A DNA stretch of 8,374 nt, taken from contig JACRDW010000040.1 in assembly GCA_016212785.1 (NCBI GenBank), positions 1 through 8,374 of the forward strand, in the 5' to 3' direction. Made by a program: the position numbers and the translations under genes. Origin of the DNA: Methanobacteriota archaeon. Lineage in GTDB: Archaea; Hydrothermarchaeota; Hydrothermarchaeia; Hydrothermarchaeales; JACRDW01. Under the pieces are notes generated by a model that did no database searches, had not been told where the DNA came from, and was given only the letters and a program-made list of their open reading frames with translations. Shown in pieces: positions 1 through 5,556 of the stretch (positions are counted from its first letter, which is position 1; each line of letters begins with the position of its first letter).

Positions 1-21
1 AATTTTTCGCCTGAGAAGTAA
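1..21 (+). CDS. Possible 3' end of an upstream gene (C-terminal 6 codons)
   Basis: The first seven codons in frame 1 read N-F-S-P-E-K-stop, with TAA at 19-21. The start of the next gene's TATA-like element follows within a few bases, as expected if an upstream gene on the same strand ends here. Six residues cannot identify a family, and an open frame this short is not evidence by itself. This is a positional suggestion only. Confidence 0.25.
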   Translation, partial: NFSPEK

Positions 22-23
22 AC

Positions 24-30
24 TTTATTA
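24..30 (+). promoter_or_regulatory. TATA-like box for the 113-aa protein gene
   Basis: TTTATTA is centred about 26 bp before ATG 53, the same geometry as the other promoters here. The gene also has an apparent Shine-Dalgarno sequence that a leaderless transcript would lack, so either the box or the ribosome site may be coincidental. Confidence 0.4.
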
Positions 31-52
31 ACCAAGAATGAGAGGTAACATC

Positions 53-394
53 ATGTTTCATCCAGGAAAAGTGCTGACGGTTTTTTCGCCAGATGATAAA
101 GATGTGCACTCGGCAGACGGCTCAACGCAGGCGATGCTGCTGATGTGGGATGAGAATTTGCTCACGCTTCAGGTCGACCCGCGCATCGCAGGAAAGATTA
201 AGGAAGAGGATGTGGTGCTGGCTGACTACTCCCCAGTAGCCTCAAACGTTCCTGCGCCGAAGATGACCGTTACCAAAATTTTGAAAGGCGAAAATGCTGA
301 TAGAGTGTGGAAGGAATACAAGGAGCATTTCAAAAAGAGAAAGGAAAAACCGAGCAGTGCGCAGGCTGTGCAGGTTCCCGTAGGGTATAGATAG
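53..394 (+). CDS. Conserved small archaeal protein of unknown function (113 aa)
   Basis: I do not recognise a characterised function. The protein starts MFHPGKVLTVFSP, has a central W-D-E-N stretch followed by alternating hydrophobic residues, and then a K-E-E-D-V-V-L-A-D-Y segment that looks like a strand of a small beta-barrel. It ends in a lysine-rich, probably helical tail (about residues 80-100) and a loose C-terminus. No signal peptide or membrane segment is visible, so it should be cytoplasmic. The layout resembles a family of short conserved proteins I associate with euryarchaea, but that is recollection rather than a search result. An in-frame ATG at 38 exists. I prefer ATG 53 because GAGGT (42-46) sits 6 nt before it and a TATA-like TTTATTA lies about 26 bp upstream. 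Its stop directly abuts the stop of the convergent mtnA. Confidence 0.75.
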   Translation: MFHPGKVLTVFSPDDKDVHSADGSTQAMLLMWDENLLTLQVDPRIAGKIKEEDVVLADYSPVASNVPAPKMTVTKILKGENADRVWKEYKEHFKKRKEKPSSAQAVQVPVGYR

Positions 395-1414
395 TTAGCT
401 TTTGAAAGCTCTTTTTATACTCTTTTCAAACGGCGCTCCGAGAACTCCCTTCTCGGTTATTATCCCGGTGATATACTTGTGCGGCGTTACGTCGAAGGCC
501 GGGTTTAATATTTCCGCACCACTCGCAGCGGTTCTCTTTTCGTTGAAAAATTCTATTTCTTTTTTATTTCTGAATTCAATTGGAATTTTCTCACCTGAAG
601 AAATGCCTAAATCTATCGTAGAGAGCGGCGCAGCGACGTAGAAAGGAATTTTATGTTCCTTCGCCAGCACCGCAACGCCGTAAGTTCCGATTTTATTCGC
701 CGCATCGCCGTTTGCTGCGATTCTGTCAGCGCCCACGATTATTTTTGTAACTCCGTAATTCTTCATGACAAATGCTGCGGTGCTGTCAGTTATAACAGTT
801 ACAGGAATTCCTTCCTGCACAAGTTCGAAGGCAGTCAATCTTGCTCCCTGCAGCAGAGGTCTTGTCTCGTCCGCAAATACCTTTATTTTCCTGCCCTTTT
901 GCTGCGCAGCTCTTATTACGCCCAAAGCTGTTCCGAAGCCGGCAGTCGCGAGCGCGCCTGCATTGCAGTGCGTTAATATGACGTCGCCGTCCTCTATGAG
1001 CGCTGCACCATATTCGCCAATTTTCTCGTTGGTGTCGATGTCCTCGCGGTATATTCTCAGCGATTCCTTAACAACTGCCTCGACCACGTTGTTTGAGTTT
1101 CTGGCTTTTTCCATAACTCTGTCCAAAGCCCAGAATAAATTCACAGCGGTCGGTCTTGTTTTTTTGAGCCTCTCGCTGGATTTTTCCAGCTCGCTCAAAA
1201 TCCTTTCTCGACTCTCTCTGGAATTTTGCAGCGCAGTCAGCGCAAGCCCGAACGCTGCAGCAACGCCTATCGCAGGCGCTCCCCTGATTCTGAGATTCTC
1301 GACAGCCTCTGCGATGCACTCTGCGCTGTCGCACTCGATATATTTCAGCTCCAGAGGGAGTAAAGTCTGGTCAATTAAAACTACCCTGCCGTCTTTAAAT
1401 TCAATCGTCTTCAT
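395..1414 (-). CDS. mtnA: S-methyl-5-thioribose-1-phosphate isomerase (MtnA)
   Basis: This enzyme interconverts the aldose methylthioribose-1-phosphate and the ketose methylthioribulose-1-phosphate in methionine salvage. In some archaea it acts on related 5-deoxypentose phosphates. The protein (339 aa from this start) has the eIF2B-alpha/MtnA fold. It shows RGAPAIG near residue 45, THCNAGALAT with the catalytic Cys (about C150), DETRPLLQGARLT, VGADRIAANGDAANKIGTY with the catalytic Asp (about D230), and a C-terminal NPAFDVTP followed by TEKG. NPAFDVTP and full length favour MtnA over ribose-1,5-bisphosphate isomerase or aIF2B. A GTG three codons upstream (1423) is possible, but ATG 1414 is better placed behind a TATA-like box. 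No other methionine-salvage gene lies in the window. The gene is divergent from the ACT-domain gene and convergent with the 113-aa protein gene with zero spacing. Confidence 0.92.
   Translation of the reverse strand: MKTIEFKDGRVVLIDQTLLPLELKYIECDSAECIAEAVENLRIRGAPAIGVAAAFGLALTALQNSRESRERILSELEKSSERLKKTRPTAVNLFWALDRVMEKARNSNNVVEAVVKESLRIYREDIDTNEKIGEYGAALIEDGDVILTHCNAGALATAGFGTALGVIRAAQQKGRKIKVFADETRPLLQGARLTAFELVQEGIPVTVITDSTAAFVMKNYGVTKIIVGADRIAANGDAANKIGTYGVAVLAKEHKIPFYVAAPLSTIDLGISSGEKIPIEFRNKKEIEFFNEKRTAASGAEILNPAFDVTPHKYITGIITEKGVLGAPFEKSIKRAFKS
397..416 (+). terminator. Hairpin plus T-run downstream of the 113-aa protein gene
   Basis: AGCTT-TTGA-AAGCT (397-410) is a perfect inverted repeat followed by C and five Ts (412-416), with a second T4 run at 422-427. 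It begins three bases after the plus-strand stop. The same bases encode the last residues of MtnA on the other strand. Archaeal termination depends mainly on the U-tract, so the stem may be incidental. No transcript data are available. Confidence 0.4.
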
Positions 1415-1437
1415 GCTTATCACAATATAATTGCCGC

Positions 1438-1446
1438 TTATTAAAG
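1438..1446 (-). promoter_or_regulatory. TATA-like box for mtnA
   Basis: On the minus strand this reads CTTTAATAA, centred about 27 bp before ATG 1414, which predicts a leaderless mtnA transcript. It directly adjoins the TATA-like box of the divergent ACT-domain gene. Confidence 0.5.
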
Positions 1447-1453
1447 TTTATAT
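1447..1453 (+). promoter_or_regulatory. TATA-like box for the ACT/DUF5612 gene
   Basis: TTTATAT is centred 27 bp before ATG 1477. It is only 3 bp from the alternative ATG at 1456, which would therefore lie upstream of the expected transcript start. This is the main reason for choosing 1477. Confidence 0.55.
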
Positions 1454-1476
1454 TTATGAACATTAAAATTTCAAGC

Positions 1477-2130
1477 ATGGCGCTTATAGGCATAACGGTG
1501 TTCGCAAAGGACAGAAAAGGTCTGCTCAGGGATATAACCACGATTATCGCAGCGCACGATGTGAACATAAAATACATACAGCAGTTTTTACAGGACGATG
1601 AAATACAGATTTACTTCGAGCTGGAAGAAGTCAAAGACGCTGAAAAGCTCATAAACGAATTAAAGACTGTGCAGGACGTAATCAGCGTTGAGATTTACCG
1701 CCCGTTCGAGCAGATTTACGGAAAACGGATAATTGTAATAGGCGGCGGTGCACAGGTTGCACAGGTAGTACTGGGCGCGGTAAGCGAGGCAGACAGGCAC
1801 AACTTGCGCGGCGAGAGGATAAGCGTGGACACCATTCCTCTTGTCGGAGAGGACAAAATTGCAGAAGCGGTAAGGGCAGTCGGCCGCCTCCACAGGGCTG
1901 CGATTCTCGTTTTAGCAGGCTCCATAATGGGCGGCGAGGTGACGAAGGCTGTGCAGGAGCTTCGCGAAGATTACGGAATTCCTGTAATTTCTCTGAACAT
2001 GGCGGGCAGCGTCCCGGAAGCCTGCGACTTAGTCGTTACCGACCCGGTTCAGGCAGGCGTGATGGCGGTAATGCACGTAGCCGAGACTGCAAAGTTCGAC
2101 ATCAGGAAGATCGAGGGGAAGAAGTTCTAG
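1477..2130 (+). CDS. ACT-domain plus DUF5612 protein (217 aa), putative amino-acid sensor or regulator
   Basis: Residues about 1-72 form an ACT domain. The start ALIGITVFAKDRKGLLRDIT is a classic first strand and helix, with the glycine-leucine turn where ACT domains often bind amino acids. Residues about 80-217 match what I know as DUF5612, an archaeal domain usually joined to an N-terminal ACT. It opens with RIIVIGGGAQVAQVV, a glycine-rich segment, and contains VLAGSIMGGEVT and SLNMAGSVPEACDLVVTDPVQAG. No helix-turn-helix or catalytic motif is obvious, so sensing or allosteric control is inference. An upstream in-frame ATG (1456) would add seven residues but conflicts with the promoter geometry. 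The stop overlaps that of the convergent PIN gene within one CTAG. Neighbouring genes do not indicate the ligand. Confidence 0.85.
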   Translation: MALIGITVFAKDRKGLLRDITTIIAAHDVNIKYIQQFLQDDEIQIYFELEEVKDAEKLINELKTVQDVISVEIYRPFEQIYGKRIIVIGGGAQVAQVVLGAVSEADRHNLRGERISVDTIPLVGEDKIAEAVRAVGRLHRAAILVLAGSIMGGEVTKAVQELREDYGIPVISLNMAGSVPEACDLVVTDPVQAGVMAVMHVAETAKFDIRKIEGKKF

Positions 2131-2528
2131 AATACTCTTTTCACCCAGCGAATTGTGTCAAAGTCTCTATCGTTAGAATATATCTCCTTTATTCCGAGCC
2201 TACTCATCTGGGAAGCGATGATTAAATCATCCCACATTTGCCACCCTGCTTTTGTTTCCTCCTGAAGTGCATATGCAGAGACTACATCTAAAAACGTTGT
2301 GTCCTCTTTACTCAAAGACGGAAGAGAACGGAGAAGGTCGATAAACATCGGTATCGCTCTTTCCAGCTTTTTCCACTTCAAATATGCACACACTTGAGCT
2401 ATGACCAGCGTAGAGGTTGCTGCTTTTTCGCCTTTCTCTATCGTGCTTAGTATATCTCCTGCTCTTTTTCCGTAAAAAGGGTCGTCTGCAAGATGGTACA
2501 CGAATATATTAGAGTCAACGAATCTCAT
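2127..2528 (-). CDS. PIN-domain protein, VapC-like putative RNase (133 aa)
   Basis: The protein is a single PIN domain: FVDSN with the first Asp (D5), STLVIAQV in the second conserved block, WDDLIIAS with the third acidic position (D100), and SNDRDFD with D120 and D122 at the end. PIN proteins are Mg/Mn-dependent RNases, and most of the VapC branch are toxins. The second block usually carries Glu, but here it is Gln (Q45), so activity may be reduced. No antitoxin gene is adjacent. The ATG lies 14 nt inside the 3' end of nadC, so translation is probably coupled to it and the gene belongs to the nadC transcript. A G-rich stretch, GGAGGAGG, lies about 20 nt upstream and CAGGA immediately before the ATG. 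It could be a VapC orphan or an RNA-processing PIN protein. Confidence 0.85.
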   Translation of the reverse strand: MRFVDSNIFVYHLADDPFYGKRAGDILSTIEKGEKAATSTLVIAQVCAYLKWKKLERAIPMFIDLLRSLPSLSKEDTTFLDVVSAYALQEETKAGWQMWDDLIIASQMSRLGIKEIYSNDRDFDTIRWVKRVF

Positions 2529-3384
2529 TCCTGCCGAGAGCCTCCTCCACTTCCTCCAGTTTGATTTTATGCCTCGCTATCCTCAAACTCATATCCACCC
2601 ACTTGCTTTTCGTTGTCAGATAGCCGAGCGAAATAATCTCTGGTCTCAGCTTTGCGTAGCGAGAGATGTTTTGTGGGGTTATGCCTCCGCTGAGCTCGAT
2701 GGTTACTTTTTTCCTTAATTTCTTTTTCTCAAGCTCCTGCATGACTTTTTTTATTTCCTTCGGCAGCATGTTGTCCAGCATTATTATAGCTGCTCCGCAC
2801 TCGCCGGCTTTTATAGCATCTTTCAGCGAGGAAACCTCAACCTCGACTTTCCTGTTCTTTTTCTTCGCTTTTTTTATCGCACTCTCCAAGCCTACGAGAG
2901 CAATGTGGTTGTCCTTTATCAGGACTGCGTCGCTCAGCCCGAACCTATGGGGCGCTCCTCCTCCGAGCACGATTGCTTTTTTCTCGAAGTATCTAAAGCC
3001 CGGGGTGGTTTTTCTTGTGCCTGCAATCGTTACGCCGTATTTTTTGCATTTTTTTACAAGAGCGTTAGTCGCAGTTGCAACTCCGCTCATGCGCATGAGA
3101 ATGTTCAGCAGCAGCCTTTCAAGCGTGAGAATTTTTCTGGCATTTCCATGAATTTTCATTATCACATCGCCCTTGCGAATTTCGTCGCCGTCTCTGAAAA
3201 AGGCGGTGCACCTGAGATTGAAATACTTCAGCAGCGCGCTGCACTCTCTAACTCCTGCTAAAATTGCACTCTCTTTCGCTATAATTTCTGCCCCTGCCTC
3301 TAGACCTTCGGGAATGACGCTCTGCGTCGTTATGTCCGCAAAGCCTACGTCTTCTTTAAAAAACTCCAGCAATTTTGAAATCAT
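2515..3384 (-). CDS. nadC: Quinolinate phosphoribosyltransferase (nicotinate-nucleotide pyrophosphorylase, NadC)
   Basis: NadC converts quinolinate and PRPP into nicotinate mononucleotide, CO2 and pyrophosphate, the last step shared by the de novo NAD route. The 289-aa protein matches the family along its length. It shows ED.GFADITT near residues 11-20, TLERLLLN.L.R.SGVAT (87-104), TRKTTPGFR (123-131), KKAIVLGGGAPHR (135-147), DAVLIKDNH (152-160), EVEV (181-184), MLDN (202-205) and ELSGGI (230-235). These include the Arg, Lys and His residues known to bind quinolinate and phosphates. An ATG seven codons upstream (3405) exists. I prefer 3384 because a TTATAA box is centred 27 bp before it and homologues start near here. 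The gene runs into the PIN gene and lies opposite nadX-nadA, which supply its substrate. Confidence 0.95.
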   Translation of the reverse strand: MISKLLEFFKEDVGFADITTQSVIPEGLEAGAEIIAKESAILAGVRECSALLKYFNLRCTAFFRDGDEIRKGDVIMKIHGNARKILTLERLLLNILMRMSGVATATNALVKKCKKYGVTIAGTRKTTPGFRYFEKKAIVLGGGAPHRFGLSDAVLIKDNHIALVGLESAIKKAKKKNRKVEVEVSSLKDAIKAGECGAAIIMLDNMLPKEIKKVMQELEKKKLRKKVTIELSGGITPQNISRYAKLRPEIISLGYLTTKSKWVDMSLRIARHKIKLEEVEEALGRNEIR

Positions 3385-3408
3385 GAAAATAATTTCATAC
3401 CGCATTGG

Positions 3409-3414
3409 TTATAA
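3409..3414 (-). promoter_or_regulatory. TATA-like box for nadC
   Basis: TTATAA on the minus strand is centred about 27 bp before ATG 3384, predicting a leaderless nadC transcript separate from that of the upstream winged-helix gene. The longer start at 3405 would lie ahead of the transcript. Confidence 0.5.
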
Positions 3415-3505
3415 GAATTACCATGAGGTGATTGTGCCAGAGAACTGCGTGGCAAGCGTAAGCGAGTTTGAATAAAACTAGTGTAGTAGTGAAATCGCCC
3501 AGACT

Positions 3506-3760
3506 TCACCCTTTCTGCGTAACCTGCCTGAATATTTTGAGACCTTTTTCAGTTATAGTGTAGCCTTTCTGATTTTTCTGCGCCGCAGCTTTTGCAAATT
3601 CTCTGTCTTCTAATTCTTTCAATGCCTTGCTGACTAACTGCTCGGGCATTCGAAGCCTGTGAGAAATCTCTGCCTGCGTTGCAAATCCCGCGCTCAGCAT
3701 TTCCAGAATTCGCAGCCTGTTTTTCCCTGCTTTTATGAAGCCCATGCTTGCGTAGTCCAT
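3506..3760 (-). CDS. Small winged helix-turn-helix transcriptional regulator (84 aa), candidate NAD-gene regulator
   Basis: Nearly the whole protein is one winged-helix domain. It runs GFIKAGKNRLRILEML (helix 1), ATQAEISHRLRMPEQLVSKALKELEDREF (helix-turn-helix, about residues 27-55), then GYTITEKGLKIF as wing and last helix. There is no room for a ligand-binding domain, so a signal would have to come from a partner, oligomer state or simple autoregulation. The ATG at 3760 is chosen because GGTGGAG (3766-3772) lies five bases before it. A GTG start at 3808 would add 16 unconvincing residues. A TATA-like TTATATT (about 3798-3804) would give a short leader containing that ribosome site, unlike the leaderless neighbours. 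It lies upstream of nadC on the same strand and is divergent from nadX. A role in controlling the nad genes is inferred from position only. Confidence 0.85.
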   Translation of the reverse strand: MDYASMGFIKAGKNRLRILEMLSAGFATQAEISHRLRMPEQLVSKALKELEDREFAKAAAQKNQKGYTITEKGLKIFRQVTQKG

Positions 3761-3765
3761 TATAT

Positions 3766-3772
3766 CTCCACC
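3766..3772 (-). promoter_or_regulatory. Shine-Dalgarno sequence that sets the winged-helix gene start
   Basis: On the minus strand GGTGGAG stands five bases before ATG 3760. It is one of the clearest ribosome binding sites in the window and argues against the upstream GTG at 3808. Confidence 0.6.
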
Positions 3773-3776
3773 TTTC

Positions 3777-3789
3777 ACTAAATTTAAGT
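3777..3789. promoter_or_regulatory. nadX TATA-like box within an imperfect 13-bp palindrome
   Basis: ACTAAATTTAAGT pairs end to end around its central T except for one A/A pair. The plus-strand ATTTAAG part is centred about 28 bp before nadX ATG 3814, as expected for a TATA box of a leaderless gene. A protein bound to the palindrome would block this promoter. Its use as an operator is a guess, since AT-rich palindromes arise easily by chance. Confidence 0.35.
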
Positions 3790-3797
3790 AGGCGGAA

Positions 3798-3804
3798 CAA
3801 TATA
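3798..3804 (-). promoter_or_regulatory. TATA-like box for the winged-helix gene
   Basis: On the minus strand this reads TTATATT. A start about 26 bp downstream would fall near 3775, giving a leader of about 15 nt with the ribosome site. The box lies between the nadX TATA box and the nadX start, so the two promoters interlock. Confidence 0.4.
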
Positions 3805-3813
3805 ACACTTTTC

Positions 3814-4629
3814 ATGAGGGTTGCAATAATCGGCTGCGGAGCAATTGGAAGCATAATCGCAAAGGCGATAGCAGACGGGGCGGTTCCCGCAGAGCTGGTA
3901 TTGCTCTGCGACGCTGACAGAAAGGCTGCGGAAAAAGTTTCGGGGTTTTTTAAAAGAAAGCCGAGAATAGCCGAGAGCATCGAGGAAATTGTAAATTCCA
4001 ATGCAGACCTCGTTGTAGAAGCTGCCTCGCAGGGGGTGGTAAAGCTTTTTGCCCCTAAGATTCTAAGCTCAAAAAAGAGCATGATGTTAATGAGCGTGGG
4101 CGCGCTTGCTGACGAGAAATTTTTTGATAAAATTAAAAAAGTTGCAGAAAAAAAAAGAGTAAAACTCTACCTGCCGTCGGGAGCAATCGGCGGCCTGGAC
4201 GCACTTAAGTCTGCATCCGCGGCAAAGATTTATGAAGTTACTCTGACGACCACAAAGCCTCCGAATGCGCTGAAGGGAGCTCCGTACTTGACTGAGAAGG
4301 GCATAGACGTAGGAAAAATAAGGAAAAAAACAATTTTGTACGAGGGCAGCGCTACAGAGGCGATTAAAAAATTCCCTGCAAACGTTAACGTCGCGGCAAC
4401 GCTCGGCCTTGCAGGAATAGGAGTGAAGAAAACTAAAGTAAGGGTTGCGGCAGACCCAAGCATTGACAAGAACGTTCACGAAATTTTTGCAAGAGGAGAC
4501 TTTGGAGAGTTTAAATTCAAGGTCGAAAACGTGCCCTCTCCGCAGAATCCGAGGACGAGCTATCTTGCAGCTTTGTCAGCGATTGCGACGCTGAAGAAAA
4601 TAACATCGCCTGTAGAAATCGGCACGTAG
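3814..4629 (+). CDS. nadX: L-aspartate dehydrogenase (NadX)
   Basis: NadX oxidises L-aspartate to iminoaspartate with NAD(P), feeding quinolinate synthase. It replaces the flavin-dependent NadB oxidase in many archaea and anaerobes. The 271-aa protein starts with a Rossmann motif, GCGAIGS (7-13). It continues with SVGALAD, a substrate-loop segment LPSGAIGGLDALKSA (about 120-134), FPANVNVAATLGLAG (187-201), and a C-terminal block with NVHEI (His222) and ENVPSPQNPRTSYLAA.S, all typical of the family. The frame continues upstream to a TTG at 3748. ATG 3814 is preferred because the Rossmann strand starts right there and a TATA-like box lies about 28 bp before it. nadA follows after 10 bp, so the two enzymes that handle unstable iminoaspartate are made together. 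Confidence 0.94.
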   Translation: MRVAIIGCGAIGSIIAKAIADGAVPAELVLLCDADRKAAEKVSGFFKRKPRIAESIEEIVNSNADLVVEAASQGVVKLFAPKILSSKKSMMLMSVGALADEKFFDKIKKVAEKKRVKLYLPSGAIGGLDALKSASAAKIYEVTLTTTKPPNALKGAPYLTEKGIDVGKIRKKTILYEGSATEAIKKFPANVNVAATLGLAGIGVKKTKVRVAADPSIDKNVHEIFARGDFGEFKFKVENVPSPQNPRTSYLAALSAIATLKKITSPVEIGT

Positions 4630-4639
4630 AGTGATTTGA

Positions 4640-5548
4640 ATGATAGACGAAAAAACAGAGATAGAGAGGCTGAAAAAAGACTGCATTATTCTTGCGCACA
4701 ACTATCAAATTCCTGAGATTCAGGACGCCGCAGACTTCGTCGGAGATTCTCTCGGTCTGTGCCAGGAGGCAAAGAAGGTAGACAAGCCTTACATTCTGTT
4801 TTGCGGAGTAGATTTCATGGCAGAGAGCGCTGCGATTTTAAACCCTGGCAGGACAGTTCTCATGCCTGAGTTAAAAGCTCGCTGCCCGATGGCAGCGATG
4901 CTTCCCGCTGCGCAGGTCAGAGAAGCCAGGGAAAAACATCCGAAGGCTGCTGTTGTTTTGTACGTAAACACGCTCGCTGAAGCTAGGGCAGAGGCAGACG
5001 TTACGTGCACCTCTGCAAATGCTGTGGAGATCATAAAGGCTCTCGACGAGGAAGAAATTATTTTTGGACCAGACAAAAATCTCGCCTGGTTTGTGCAGCA
5101 GCGCTGCGGGGATAAAAAAATAATACCTATTCCGGCTCACGGGCACTGCAGAACGCATATACTGATTAAGAGAGAAGACGTTCTTGAGCTCAGAAAAAAA
5201 TATCCAAACGGTGAAGTGCTAATTCACCCCGAGTGCACGCCTGAGGTGCAGGTTCTTGCAGACCGCATATGCAGCACAGAGCAGATGGTCAGGAGAGCAA
5301 GGGAATCACAGGGCAGGGAATTCATAATAGGCACTGAAACAGGCCTGCTGCACAGGCTTAAAAAAGAGAACCCTGACAAGATTTTCATTCCTGCATTGAA
5401 AAAAATGATTTGCCCGACGATGAAAATGAACACCTGGGAGAAATTTTTGATAGAGCTGAGAGAAAGGAAAAACGTTGTTAGAGTTGCTCCTGAAATTGCG
5501 GAGAGAGCGAGAAGAGCTACCGAGAGAATGCTGGAGCTGAGCAAATAG
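4640..5548 (+). CDS. nadA: Quinolinate synthase (NadA), [4Fe-4S] enzyme
   Basis: NadA condenses iminoaspartate with dihydroxyacetone phosphate to quinolinate. The 302-aa protein carries the three cysteines that bind the oxygen-sensitive [4Fe-4S] cluster: C82 in ARCPMA, C170 in HGHCRTH and C258 in MICPTMK. Other family signatures are AHNYQ (19-23), FVGDSL (33-38), LYVNT (107-111), CTSANA (123-128), HPEC (196-199) and GTETGL (231-236). The length is normal for the archaeal short form. ATG 4640 is ten bases after the nadX stop, with only a weak GTGA ribosome-site candidate (4631-4634), which is consistent with coupled translation. It is co-transcribed with nadX and probably with the following exonuclease-like gene. 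Confidence 0.96.
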   Translation: MIDEKTEIERLKKDCIILAHNYQIPEIQDAADFVGDSLGLCQEAKKVDKPYILFCGVDFMAESAAILNPGRTVLMPELKARCPMAAMLPAAQVREAREKHPKAAVVLYVNTLAEARAEADVTCTSANAVEIIKALDEEEIIFGPDKNLAWFVQQRCGDKKIIPIPAHGHCRTHILIKREDVLELRKKYPNGEVLIHPECTPEVQVLADRICSTEQMVRRARESQGREFIIGTETGLLHRLKKENPDKIFIPALKKMICPTMKMNTWEKFLIELRERKNVVRVAPEIAERARRATERMLELSK

Positions 5549-5556
5549 AGGGGGAT

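Noticed and set aside
765..1430. Long plus-strand open frame (about 221 codons) opposite mtnA
   Set aside because: It is antisense to a complete, motif-rich MtnA. Its low-complexity Ser/Ala/Leu composition is typical of a reverse-strand shadow.
2127..2528. Complete VapBC toxin-antitoxin pair
   Set aside because: The reading frame directly upstream of the PIN gene is nadC, and no small antitoxin-like ORF is found on either side.
2666..3151. Phe/Ser-rich plus-strand open frame opposite nadC, looking like a membrane protein
   Set aside because: The hydrophobic runs are the complement of lysine-rich NadC codons. NadC is intact.
3489..3509. GTGAA-N11-TTCAC inverted repeat at the winged-helix gene stop as a terminator
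   Set aside because: The arms are only 5 bp with an 11-base loop, and the following T-run (four Ts) is weak.
3549..4082. Minus-strand open frame of 177 codons spanning the winged-helix gene and nadX
   Set aside because: It overlaps two well-supported genes and their shared promoter, and has no family resemblance.
4148..4156. Run of nine A residues inside nadX as a possible slippage or phase-variation site
   Set aside because: The reading frame is intact across it, lysine-rich AAA runs are common in this window, and no alternative frame product makes sense.
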